In this document: positions 37,001-47,907 of the stretch, piece after piece
How the letters are laid out: each line of letters opens with the position of its first letter
Numbering within the stretch: position 1 is the stretch's first letter
Assembly (NCBI GenBank): GCA_025531455.1
Contig: JAMYHL010000030.1
Coordinates: 372,001-436,000, forward strand
From: Apiotrichum sp. Y4204
Taxonomy: Eukaryota; Basidiomycota; Tremellomycetes; Trichosporonales; Trichosporonaceae
Direction: 5' to 3'
Length of the DNA stretch: 64,000 nucleotides
The notes under the pieces: model-generated
The model's input: the letters and a program-made list of their open reading frames with translations, nothing else
Databases searched by the model: none
Told to the model about the DNA's origin: nothing
Made by a program: the position numbers and the translations under genes

Positions 37001-39027
37001 GATCTCGTAGATACCGGCAGATGATTCGCAGAGGTGGCTATTAAAAACGTGTACGGCGCTTGGGGTGCTACCCTTGACGTCGTGGAGACACACTAGCTCA
37101 ATGTGGGGTGTTGAAATACTTAGATAGTGCAGAGGTCAGCTGTGATGAAATGCTGGAACGCAGCCAGTTCGTTGTGGAGCGTGCAGCCAGATCGGTGGGG
37201 CATGGAATGTCTTGGACGCTGCGTCAGGATATCGCGGGGCCCAGCGATATACGACTGTAGTGCTTGCAATAGTAACCATGTGGGTGAACTCGCAGCCCAC
37301 AGGATAAAGTCCAATACCCAACGAACGGCGAAATGGCCTCATGAAGTGGGCGGAGCCTTGGGAGGTGGGCCGCGTACGGAGCGCGTACGGAATGGCGGAT
37401 GGCGCGCGAAGCGGACAGGCAAGGGCGGCACCGCTGGGCTGCGAGTGAGTGAGAGTGCGGCAACAGATCAGTCGAGGGTGGTGGTGTGCCCACTCGTTAG
37501 TGCGGTGCGGATGATGCATAGCCGTAGCGCACTGTCTGACAGCGACCAACAGGATATCAGAAGGAGCGTGCAATGCGAGGTATGATGTGAGGTGAGTGCG
37601 TGTGAGATCGTGAGATGTGAGTACGTTAGTCACAGCCTCGCAGGAATGGTGATGCAAACTTCTCCTAGTTCCTTTGCTGGCCCCCAGGGGTAGCGGCGCC
37701 TGCCGCGGTAGAGCAGCAGTGGGAAATCCCGCTTGATAGCCCAAAGTACTGACATGTGCGGCAGAACTGCACAGGTGCGCACCGAGGGGTTGGGTGGGAC
37801 ACAAGAGGTCATGTTCCAGACAAAAAGCCTTGTTCCAGGAACAGTGAAGGTGGGATGAGTTGTGAGCTCTTGACGGCACAAGAGGCAAAGCTGCGTTGCT
37901 GCGAGGCAAAAGGAATGAAAAAAGGCACCAGCAAATAAAAGCACAAAATAATACAATAATGCGAAAAAGAGGGGGTGTGTGAGGGAGCAATCTGCAAGGC
38001 ACCAGAGCAGAGGCTCCGCGCCCACTCCACAGTGATCGAAAAAGCTTCTCCACACTAACTAGCTATGCCAGGCGCTAGGCGTTGTTTGGGTTTGAATCTT
38101 TGTTCTCGATCTCCCTCCTGCGCGTCCTTTTTGGTTGTCACATGCGCATCGCAAGCCGCAGCCCAAGACTATCAGCTGCTATTCTTGATGTACAGTATAC
38201 ATACTTTATCAAGCCAGCTCCACCCACCCGTCCATCATCTTTATCCCACCCATCGCACAAAAACTTCATCGTTGCACTTGTTCTCTCCGTCTTTTGTCCC
38301 TCCTTCCCATTGTCATTTGTAGTCTCCTTGCCACTACTTCTTTTGACAGAGAGCTCGAATTTTGCCAAAGGACAAAAGGACACGAGCACCCGGCTACCCG
38401 GCTCTCCCTTCACGCCACATTCCGCCCTGTTCTGGACCCTCTCCCGGTCCGCCTGCCCCCCTTCCGCAGGCGCACACTGATCGTCAATCCGTTGTCGCCG
38501 CCCACCCGCCCGCGCTTAACGCCCTTTGAGCTCTCAAGACTCCCTTCTCTCTCTCCCTGTGCTCTGCAGGTCCAGACAAGGCAGACTGGCCAGACTCGGA
38601 CCGCCGCCGGCAGTGTTCTCTCCGCTCTTTCGAGTCGCAATACAGATCTACAGACGCCGCGACACCACATCGGTCAAGCTTGCTCCGCACTGCCGCTCCT
38701 GTGCTCCTGCGCGCGCCCGCGCTCTCATCTGCTCCTCGTCGAACCCTCTTGCGCGCAAAGAGACAACAAGAAAGCGGACAGCTTTTTTTAGTGCCGGAGG
38801 CGCACCAGCTCTACCCATTCCTCATAAACGTCCCATCCCATCAACCTCATTCCAACCCATTACCCTTCCTTGCAAACAACACGCAAGTTATATAACAACC
38901 AACACTCCCAAACAACCTCCCTCCTCACATTCACTCGTTATTTACAAGGGGACCATATCGTTCTCTCAACCAGCACTACCCCCATATTCATTCACCAACA
39001 CCAATCGCCACCACCAACCACCCGTAG
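34023..39027. other. 5 kb gene-poor region
   Basis: No gene can be supported. Longest frames (35923-36390 plus, 37136-38053 minus) begin with GTG and have no motif. AT-richer patches occur near 34320-34440 and 37920-37980. From about 38200 to 39027 the plus strand is markedly pyrimidine-rich and poor in G, fitting a long 5' leader for the gene at 39028. Confidence 0.5.
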
Positions 39028-39741
39028 ATGACACTCATCTCCGCACCAACACTGTCTATCTCCGAGTTTGCAGGCTTTGTCGAGGCAGCCCACGGGTTCG
39101 CGCCACTAGAACCATGCCCGCGTTCAGCGTCGCCAGAGCTTCGCGGCGCCCCATTGCGTCGCATGTCCGGTGCACCCTCCTCGCGCCGTGTCCGTGTCCG
39201 CTCCCGATCTCCCGAGTCACGCGACTATGATTACGACTGCTACAACCGCGCCGACTACTACTGCTCGTCGTCGAGCTCGGGTCGCGTGTGTTTCGACTCT
39301 TCACGGCGCAGCTCAGCCTCTGGTGCATCTGGTCAGTCCGCTATCTCCTCTGCCGTGTCAGAGGAGAATGGCATGTTCGACACCGAGGACGATGGTATCA
39401 TCTGGTTCGGACGCCGGACACCTCGCTGTGCCCACCGCGAGGAGCAGTTTTGGAACTGGGTCGAGGACGCCGAGCCACCAACAGTGAATCCGACCAGCCG
39501 CACTGCTCCCCGCACATCTCACAAGGAGCACACCCACAACCGCAGCCGCAGCACTGCTGTTGAGCCCAGCCCAAAGAGCGCGTCCCGCCCACCACCAGCT
39601 CTCTGGAGCCGGATGTTCGTCCTCTGGCGCAGCCGCCTACGCGTCCACGGATCCCACTCATCCGGCTCTCGCGGTGCCACAGTGCGCAGCCTTTCGGGCA
39701 AGAGCAAATCTTCACACCGTCGCACGGCGACGTGCCCATGA
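39028..39741 (+). CDS. Orphan protein, 237 residues
   Basis: Intronless frame starting at an ATG that directly follows TAG. The product is not recognised. The N-terminal third has SISEFAGFVEAAHGFAP. Then comes an Arg/Ser-rich stretch (RRVRVRSRSPESR), a Tyr/Asp/Cys segment (DYDYDCYNRADYYC), an acidic-aromatic segment (DTEDDGIIWFG, then EEQFWNWVEDAEPP), and a basic Ser-rich tail. Length, composition and the long pyrimidine-rich leader argue for a real gene, but no family support exists, so it could be a chance frame. Confidence 0.5.
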   Translation: MTLISAPTLSISEFAGFVEAAHGFAPLEPCPRSASPELRGAPLRRMSGAPSSRRVRVRSRSPESRDYDYDCYNRADYYCSSSSSGRVCFDSSRRSSASGASGQSAISSAVSEENGMFDTEDDGIIWFGRRTPRCAHREEQFWNWVEDAEPPTVNPTSRTAPRTSHKEHTHNRSRSTAVEPSPKSASRPPPALWSRMFVLWRSRLRVHGSHSSGSRGATVRSLSGKSKSSHRRTATCP

Positions 39742-42435
39742 ATGCTCCTGGAATCATTTTTGGTGACAACCAAGGCCGTTGTCCCAGCCCACGTCACACT
39801 TGGCACTCGATCACAATCTGTGTCCAGCCAACTTGTCCACTCGTAATATGTGAGTGCTTCCCAGCCCTGTTGGGTTGCAACGCCTTCCAACTCTTATGCT
39901 CATGGCTGACCCAAGATCATCACTTATCTCACGACTCATGATCGCACGACCGAAGAGGCGGGCGAAGAAGATCCCCGACCCAGTAGCAGAGCATACCGAG
40001 CTCAGTATGGAGAAGCATGGAACCGCATTTAGCACATAGCACGTAGCATAGTATGGGGTTTGAGTTGTTCGAGTTGTCGCTGTAAGATACAAATTGTATG
40101 GATCTCATTACACTTCCTTTGTTGTGCCCACCGTCACCTGCATTGTCGCCACCGACGTGTGTTGTGCAGGAATCGTCACGCGACACGTCGAATCTTACAC
40201 GCACCATATCACCAGACGCCTGCCCGGACGCCGTCATTACAGCTCAACAGTTTACACCTTGTCGCCCACCGCAATGCAATTGTGTACATGGTCGATTGGG
40301 GTCGCGACTGTTGCCGCGACTGTTGCCACCCGCGTTATGCAACAGCCTCGAGGCCGCCACACAAGCGCCACTGCCGCCACCCACTCCAAGCTTGGGATAT
40401 CAGGAGATCAGGAGCGACTCAAAGTACACCAGCCACCCTGAAAGCTCCGCGTCGCCGCGGCACTGCGCCCTGGGCCTAATCGCCCCCTGAGGCCTGAGGC
40501 CTGCAGCTAATCTCCCTTTGCCTTAATCTACATGTCGCACCCTGAATCCTTAGACGTTGTGCCTTTGGCCTACGACTTGCCCGAATCCCACAGGTCCACA
40601 GGCACAACAGCTCCCACCGGCTGTCAGCTGATGCAAATACCCGAGGCATTACATGCCATACAAATTGTAACAAGAAAATACAAAAAAAAAAAAAACACAG
40701 GCGGCACTTGCCGTGCCTCTGCGCTCCCGCATACAGGCCTGCGTCTGTTGGTAATGTTACTTCAGCATTTGCCATCCACACTTTCGGGTGGCAAAAACAG
40801 AGCCCAACTGGCCCAGAATGCCGAGAACCATGCTCGAGATCGGAGGTGATCCCAGACGGGAGGCGGATCTTCGGGTGCTGCTTGGAGAATCGCAAGCTGC
40901 GTGGTGCACGGGCGCTTCGGGCTTTCGGGACGGGAACGCACGTGACGTCCGCAGAGTCGTTCTACACGATCCTTCCATCCTGATCCCACCGGAAGCTACC
41001 AGTCCTTCGTAACTCGGCCCTCGCGCCCGCCATGTTGTAGTCAGTACCTCCCGCGGCATGTGCCGCAGGCAGCTGATCTCCTATCCGCCAAGCACTCCGA
41101 TCGCCCGCGCAGACCGAGCACCGCTCCGAGTCATGTGTGTGTCGCCAGCTGCAATGTTTCATTCGCCGACGCGAGCGGCGTTGGAGGTGCAAGAATTTAA
41201 TTCATGTCGGGCGTGGTATGTGGCGGCCGCGAGGCGGAAGTGAGTTTGCGCTGTGGCAGGAAAGACATTCTGATCATTACTTCCTCGCCGCTCGTAGCAT
41301 CCGATGTGCGGTTGGCTGTCGTTAATAAATTCACTCTCTGCGTTATTTGAGACTGCTGCCGCGCTCGGACACTATTCATTCAGGCCCGGGGACACAAGGT
41401 CGACGGGAGGGCGGATGATGGGCCCCGCTCCTGTCGCTATTCCCCATTCCTCTCTTCAACGCGTAGGGAATGGGAACCGCACTGCCGGCATCAGCCGCTA
41501 GCAAGGGAGGGGAACATTCTGCGCGAGCGCTGGACGCGTCGAGGCTGGTGGGGACGTAGTCTCCGGCCGGTCTGGGAAGGTGGCAATCGAGGGGAGTGCA
41601 CGCGTCATGCTTCATCTGTCGTGCAGCGCGTGCTGATTCACTGTTTATTGCGTGGGGCGCCGCCCGTGCGTCGATCAAGGCACACGTTTGGAGCATTCAC
41701 GTTGCCTGGACAAGGTATCGTGCGCGTTATGTCGCTCGGCGGCACCCCTGGCTTGGATCGCGCGTCCTTGTGGTACAGGTTGGAGGGTTTGCATTGACCA
41801 CCGTCAATTGCCCATCAGCCACTTCAGGCCGACAACGTGCTCGCTGGGTCCGAGCGCGCGGGGTCCACGAGGACTGAAACGGTGCCCTCGCCTCGCAACC
41901 GTCTGAGCGGAATCTGTCACTTCTGAGAGCGGGGCGCGTTGCCCCGCGCAGGACGGGGTGTGAGGGTTGCGGTATTCGTGTTTGGAATGAGAAGTCTGAG
42001 GTCTGATCGCGAGGACAGATATGGCGAGTCGCATGTGGTTCCTGTTACACATTCACATTTGTCATTCGCGTCAAAGCAATCGAGCTGATACCTTCCACTG
42101 ACATGGGGCGGGCCGCAGGACCCAAGTATCCCCATTCCCATTCCCAATCTTTGCTCTAACCTCACGTTTGCTCTGCGATTCCTTGTCCACGTTTGCTGGA
42201 GGGTCACAGCGGTTCACAGCTCACCCACTGCTTACCTCCTTCGGTTCCTCCAACTCAGTCCAGGTATTAAGACAGGAAACCGCAGGCCAATTTGGCGGTG
42301 TCATGAATCCCGGGGCCCCGAGACGCGGCAACATGAAACCCGTATCTCGACCAGGATAGCGGCGGTCGTCGCCGCCCAGTTTCTTCACCATCGCACATCT
42401 TCTCGTCACTGTCCCGCATCGACGCTGGACATCTC
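39742..42435. other. 2.7 kb spacer without supported gene
   Basis: Only short frames without motifs. It contains an A14 run (40682-40695) and otherwise unremarkable sequence. Confidence 0.5.
40682..40695 (+). repeat. A14 homopolymer run
   Basis: Fourteen consecutive A, the longest homopolymer I noticed in the window. Possibly a decayed poly(A) insertion tail; no target-site duplication was found by eye. Confidence 0.6.
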
Positions 42436-42506
42436 ACATCGTTGGTGAAACGGTATCATGCGTCGTTGCCATCGACGCGGCAGGGGTTCGACTCCCTTAC
42501 GATGTA
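42436..42506 (+). tRNA. tRNA-Gly(GCC)
   Basis: A complete cloverleaf can be drawn. The acceptor pairs ACATCGT with ACGATGT (all seven), then TG, a D arm GTGA/TCAT with GG in its loop, the anticodon stem CGTCG/CGACG around loop TTGCCAT (anticodon 42468-42470), a four-base variable loop, the T arm AGGGG/CCCTT with TTCGACT, and discriminator A at 42506. It has no intron. A T5 run at 42535-42539 is a suitable Pol III terminator. Confidence 0.95.
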
Positions 42507-42913
42507 GAGCGGCGCTGCCAAGGTAGCGCCGAGCTTTTTCTTGATCTTTTTCTCGGCAGGGAGATGGGGCAGGGGAGAAAGGGCGTAGGACGTTGAGAGG
42601 AGGAAGAATAGATAAGGGAGGGAAGTGGTCAAGGAAGGAGGGAGAGGGAGGAGGTCGCATACGGAGACCGAGGAGGGGATGTCGGATGTCGGTGCGAGAA
42701 ACTGCCGAAGACCCCGAGAGAGATGCAAAGTGATCGATGTAAGGACTCTGGAAGGTGAGTCTGCTGCGTTTCGCGGCGCTCACCGCACAACTGACATCAC
42801 ATCTTATCTTCGCCTTCGTCCGTTGCAATGTGCACAACATGCTCTTTCCAGTCACCCGGACTTCTGCGGCAATCTCCCAAAGGCACAACTATTCATTATA
42901 CTATACTAATACA
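42507..42913. other. Spacer between tRNA-Gly and LURP-one-like gene
   Basis: Holds the tRNA terminator and presumably the 3' UTR of the minus-strand gene. The middle (42540-42680) is purine-rich. Confidence 0.5.
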
Positions 42914-44598
42914 TTAAACAATGTGGGCCTGGAGGGGCACCGCGTCCTCGGCGGTCGACGACGACTCGACGCGCTGCTCGACGGGCTTGACCTCGCCACC
43001 AGGGGTCGAGACGGACGGGCGGGCCGACTCGCTGCGGCTTCCGCGGCGCGACTGGGAGCGCGAGGCGGCGCGAGAGGCGGAGCGCGAGGCAGCACGGGAG
43101 GCAGCAGCCGAGCCGGCGGTCTGGCGGTTGTGCAGCTGGTTGAAGCTGACGGCCATACCGGCCATGGCGGCAATGTCCATGCCAGGGGCGACGGTGACCT
43201 TGAAGTGAGGCTCGGGGTCGTTGGGGTCGGCGGGGAGGGCACGGCCGCGGTTCTCACCGGCGAGCGAGTCGGGCTGGGTCATGACAGCCATAACCTGACC
43301 GGTGCTGCGGAGGACGATGCTGCACTCGGTGTCAATGTCGCCGTGGATGATGAAGCGCGGGCCGAGGACGGCACCGAGACGGTTGTCGTCGGTCGAGGGC
43401 AGGTAGAGCTGCGCCTGGCGGGTGAACTCGCCGGTGACTGGGGTCAGCAAGTGTACCAAGGGGCGCGGATATTAGAGCACCATGCTCTCCATCCCTACTC
43501 ACCACGGGTCTTCTCGTAGACGGCGAAGATGGCGAGGTAGTCGCTCGACCAGTCGCGCGAGACGTCGATCAGGTCGAGGCGCTCGCCCTCGAAGTGCGGG
43601 CGGTCACCGGTGTGGTACTTGATCTGGAAGAGCTTCTGGCCGGCGGCAGAGTAGAAGACTGCGTGTTAGCATGTTGGGCTGCAAAGGGCAACAGTGGGGA
43701 AAGTGGGGAGATGGCTGGGTGTCGGCGGTGGCTGTGGCGGTAGAGTGAGACATCATGAGCGTCATCCAGTAGCGACAGGAGCAACGGCAATGTCCTCGAA
43801 CGGGAGTCAGGACATGCCGAACACCGTGCAGCATAGATGGACTGATGTCCCGGACGATGCCATGATACCGAGGACGCAGGTCTCGAGGGCACAAGGGCCA
43901 TTGCTGGCGACACCTCAACGGACACCATCCAGCCGTGACCTTTGAGAAGCCGCCATCCGTTCGCCAGGCTCGGACAGCTCGCCAGCCATGCGATCCAGTC
44001 GCGCACGAGCCATCATTTCATGTCGCCTATCGTCTGTCGATACCGACCGCGTGGAGAACGGCCCGCGAGTGCGCGAGGACTCGCACGACTCGTCTCATGC
44101 TGTGACGATTCCCCGTGCAGACGCATCCCAATCGATACAACACTCACCCTGCGTGCTGTGGAAGCTGATGGGGCGGCCCTTGACCTTGAACATGACCTCG
44201 CCGGTCTCGGCGTTGGTGATGTTGTAGGCGTGCTGATGTTAGTTGAGTTGTAGGGGAATCAGGAAATGGGGAGCTGGTGATGGCCGGAAGCCATTGACAG
44301 CAGAATGCTCTGCATCCAGCACAGAGATGGTCCGTACATCACTGGAGCACATCAGGCCATCAGGCCATCGCCGAGCCTGTGCGCTTGGGACGTGCACGGC
44401 CCGGGGGCCCGCGATGCAGTCGGTATCGCTGTCTGTGGATCACACCTGGGCCGCATTGCACTCCACCATTCGCCTGAAAGTACTCACACCAAAGACGGCG
44501 AGGTTACGCGCGGGGATGTTGAGGGTGACGGGCTTGTCGGCGACGTTGTTGCCGGCAACGAGCACGAGCGGGACCTCGAGGGGGGCGATGGCGTCCAT
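42914..44598 (-). CDS. LURP-one/Tubby-C-like protein with SR-rich tail
   Basis: Exons 44598-44488, 44232-44148, 43658-43503 and 43437-42914 give 291 residues. The fold hints are alternating strands: NITNAETGEVMFKVKGRP, VFYSAAGQKLFQIKYHTG, WSSDYLAIFAVYEKTR, then FIIHGDIDTECSIVLRST, and the closing helix pattern FKVTVAPGMDIAAMAGMAVS. This order resembles LURP-one-related (DUF567) domains, membrane-tethering relatives of Tubby and scramblases; their role in fungi is unknown. Residues about 228-262 are an ASRSxSR repeat tail. A TATA box 61 nt upstream suggests strong expression. The first two introns are 255 and 489 nt, far longer than the 33-95 nt common here. The domain call is by pattern only. 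Confidence 0.72.
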
Positions 44599-44658
44599 GG
44601 TGGATGGTGATGCGGTGGAAGATAGGGTGGATGGGGGCATCACATCGCAAGAGCCAGG

Positions 44659-44666
44659 ATATATAT
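44659..44666 (-). promoter_or_regulatory. TATA box of LURP-one-like gene
   Basis: ATATATAT, read on the minus strand as CATATATATCC, ends 61 nt before the ATG at 44598. Confidence 0.6.
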
Positions 44667-45850
44667 GCAGGTTGCTCTTGCCCAAGAATCCTCCTCCTCC
44701 GCCCCCCACGACTCGAGGACCCAAGAAGTTCTCCTGAGCTGAGCCTCCAGCTCTTCGCTCGTTCGGCTGGCTGTGGATCATGTGGTCGAGGTCCGCCCGG
44801 ACCAAGGGCCAAGGGTTCTCGCCAGGAACGGTCTGAGCTGGCGGGCGGCTACGGTCTCTCGGCCTCTCGGCCTCTCAACCTCTCAGCTTCCCCCAGTGAT
44901 CTGCATGCATCGACAGGGATGCCAGTGGGGCCACCTGCAAGCGAGCGCAACGGGAAAGCGCAATAGGCCAAGTAGCAGAGAGGGCAGTCGCGGCTGGCAT
45001 TGCAGGCAGAAGACAGCAACCCAGAGGGCCCCCCAGGGATGCTACAGGAGCGTCTCGGACATACCGAAAACAATAAAAAAATACGCCCCCCCCGGCCACC
45101 CCTCGCTGGCAAATAATGTACAGCACAACAATAATGTCAGCCAGCGTGGCGCCACACTGCCTGCGCTCGGCGCTCGCTTGCGCTCTAACGGCACGCCCCA
45201 CTGACCACAGGCCACAGGCCAACCGGCAACTGGCCATCCATACATTGATCAGTGTGAGCGCGTGAGCCCTGGCTTGGCGTCCGGGTTGAGATACCGCGGA
45301 TAACGCTATAATAATGCATCAGCATGCATGATGACTGGCACATGTGCAGGACATGTGGCCCGTGCAAATACAAACAATGCAAACAAGAGGTCCTGAATGA
45401 ATTATGGGCCCATGGCGCGGATCGCCCAGACCTGGGTCCCCGCTGCCATTCATGGCATGAACAGTACGTCTGGCGGATCTGGGTATCTGGACATGATGGC
45501 TTGTGGCATTGGTGACAATACCGAGAGGAGGTTGTACAGCTTGCACAGATGTACAAGGACCAATGAGTACTCACTCACCTGGAAGCCGGTTCATGGCGCG
45601 CATCTACCAAACCCGGCAAACGCGGCCACACCAGAGCGCCTGGGAGATCGCCGTGGCGCGCAATGCTGCATACAATGGCACATCCCGCGCCACAACGCCA
45701 AGTCCTCGGAAGCGCATTCATAGACCGCCACTCCATCATTGCCATCACTGAGAAGCATGCCCACTTTGGCGACAGCGTGCGACATCGTGAACCCTCTGAC
45801 GCCGTTCACTTCGAGGCTCCGAGTCTTCCGATCCGATGGCTTGATGGGCT

Positions 45851-45887
45851 GAGAGTCTGAGAGAGTTGAGAGAGTTGAGAGAGTCGA
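45851..45887 (+). repeat. GAGAGTTGA tandem repeat
   Basis: About three to four imperfect copies of a 9-11 nt unit in a spacer. Confidence 0.6.
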
Positions 45888-47025
45888 GGCGTTGTCTGAC
45901 CTACTAGCTCGAAATGGGGGCCCGCGGAGCGTTGTGACGGTCCCTACAGTCACTCACATCTGGTGCATCGGGGTCGCTGCTCATCTGATGTTCGACGCCA
46001 ACCCGATATCGCATCGTACTGGTTTCAGAGTCCTTCCGTGAACGCCTGCAACTACATCACCGTCCCGATGAAAAACTGTTCCAGTTCAAGCTGACGAGGT
46101 TCGCAACTGGCGCCGACCGCAGCCCAAAGCCATTGTATCAGGGATTGAACGATGTATAGGGCTGTTGCAGCTCATGTGTACTGTGCACCACTACAGAGCA
46201 CCACAGTACTCTACTGTATGCATCTCGGCAACTCTATCCGCTACTCGGGTGTGGAGTGAACGGTAAAGGTCGGGATGGGGCACGATTTGATGGTGACGGA
46301 GTAAGCGACAAACCGACCTCTTTCCGCTGCAAGCCGGTACTTTCAGCCACGCCCTATTTCCAAGCTTCCAACTTGCAGAGATATGGGCATCTCGGCTGTA
46401 CTATTCAGCACGGCGACATCAATTTCCGGACTCTCTTGACTTGACCTGAGATTTCAAGACCCGCTCAATATGCACGTAGCAGTCTGTAAGCAGCAAGACT
46501 GCATTTCTCGGTTGATGGCAGGCTCACCATACGTTTCCAAGCTCTACTCTGCCCCAGTGAGCGGCACGCCAGCTAAGGACGAGGCTCGTGTGGCCTCGCC
46601 CAGTGGGCAGAAACAACGGAAATCTGACTTTCATGGGATCTTGCTGGGTAAGCAGCCCATAGACGTGCATCACCGTGCGCCTGGTAGATCATTGCAACTC
46701 AAGGCGTTGTGTTCACTATGATGCCACTCCGGTCTGGTCGGCATGACCACACAGTCCGAACCGTCGAACACTTCACGGTGTATTTTGCGCCAGATGGTGG
46801 TACAGCGTTCCTGCTGCGAATAGTCGCAGTTCTTTCAAAGATTCCACACTCCCTTGTCCGCGCTCACACCTCGCTAGCGTCGAGTTCAACGTCCAAAACA
46901 CAGCGATCCTCTTCGCTCAATGGGATATACGATAAGCACAGCCAATGCTAAAATCTGCATGTGACGAGCACAAGTGCATCCCTACGTCGTACAAGTATCC
47001 CCCTCGAGCGTCTCGTTGAACACTC

Positions 47026-47137
47026 TTACTTAAGGGGAACGAAGCGCGAGTTGGCCATGTTGGCACCGCGACCGTGGCCGACGGGCTTGTAGGTGATGGA
47101 GAACTCGCCAAGGTAGTGGCCGGTCATCTCGGGCTTG

Positions 47138-47170
<33 letters not shown>

Positions 47171-47907
47171 AACGTCAGCGGGGTGTGGATGGGAGAATTT
47201 CGACATGGCCCGGTCTGGAGCCATGCTACCTGTGACACTCACGTAGACACCGACAACCGAGCCGATCATCTCGGGGACGATGATCATGTCACGGAGGTGG
47301 GTCTTGACGATCGCGGGCTTGGCGTTGGGGGCAGCCTCCTTCTTCGCCTTGCGGAGCTTCTTGATGAGGCGCATGGGGCGCGACTTGAGGCCGCGCTGGA
47401 AACGCCTACGAGCACGAGCGTGGACGAGCTGTGGTGTGAGAGGCGTTCGTGCTTTGCCAGCGGCGCAAGACACATGATTGAGGCTGCACTGATATTGCAC
47501 CTCGCAAGTGCATCCGCAGCCGCGCTAAACTCACGTCAATAAAGGCCTCGTTGGAGAGGTCGAGGAGCTGGTCAAGCTCGACACCACGGTAGGTGTACTT
47601 CTTGAAAGAGCGAGCGGCCTTCTTGGCGGCGGCGTCCTCCGCGGTAGTGTACTCCTCAGCCTGCGTGTGAGCCCGTGTTCGCCGCAAGTCATCTCGCAAG
47701 GAAGGCAGTCGATATTTCACGAGTGGAAGAGACGGCAAAGAATGGCTGCCGTTGCCAGCTCGCCGAGGTGTTCTCCGCGAAGCCTGAACAGCACTACTCG
47801 CCATCTCCGCACTGTGGTGTCCTCCGTCCCTCGCCATCCTCGTCCGCCCGCAATCCCGCCTTTCCAGTCGGCCTGCCTTCCTTCCTCGCCCGGTCGATAC
47901 CAACCAT
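47026..47907 (-). CDS. RPS15: 40S ribosomal protein S15 (uS19)
   Basis: Small-subunit head protein. Model: ATG alone at 47907-47905, then 47660-47535, 47428-47243 and 47166-47026 (151 residues, the usual length). Recognised blocks are [68 protein letters not shown], and [19 protein letters not shown], ending SRFVPLK. Exons 2-4 are certain. The start is inferred: the frame needs an ATG in phase 0 before GCTGAGGAG, and CAAAATGG at 47907 has good context, with a pyrimidine-rich stretch and a TATA-like CTATACC about 45 nt upstream. That implies a ~244-nt first intron with the weak donor GTTGGT. A single-codon first exon is familiar for fungal ribosomal protein genes. Confidence 0.9.

Larger units (their letters stand above)
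44599..47025. other. 2.4 kb spacer without supported gene
   Basis: The first ~100 nt are the promoter of the minus-strand gene. Elsewhere only short frames without motifs, plus a small GAGAGTTGA repeat at 45851-45887. Confidence 0.5.

Noticed and set aside
37136..38053. 305-codon minus-strand frame
   Set aside because: It begins with GTG, the first ATG is far inside, it shows no domain or splice context, and Cys/His/Pro/Ser-rich composition looks like read-through of non-coding DNA.
40500..40700. Retrocopied gene with poly(A) tail ending in the A14 run
   Set aside because: No coding remnant upstream and no flanking duplication was seen; the A run alone is weak evidence.
46060..46096. Box C/D snoRNA-like GATGA...CTGA
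   Set aside because: The C box has a mismatch, there is no terminal stem, and the span is too short for a snoRNA.
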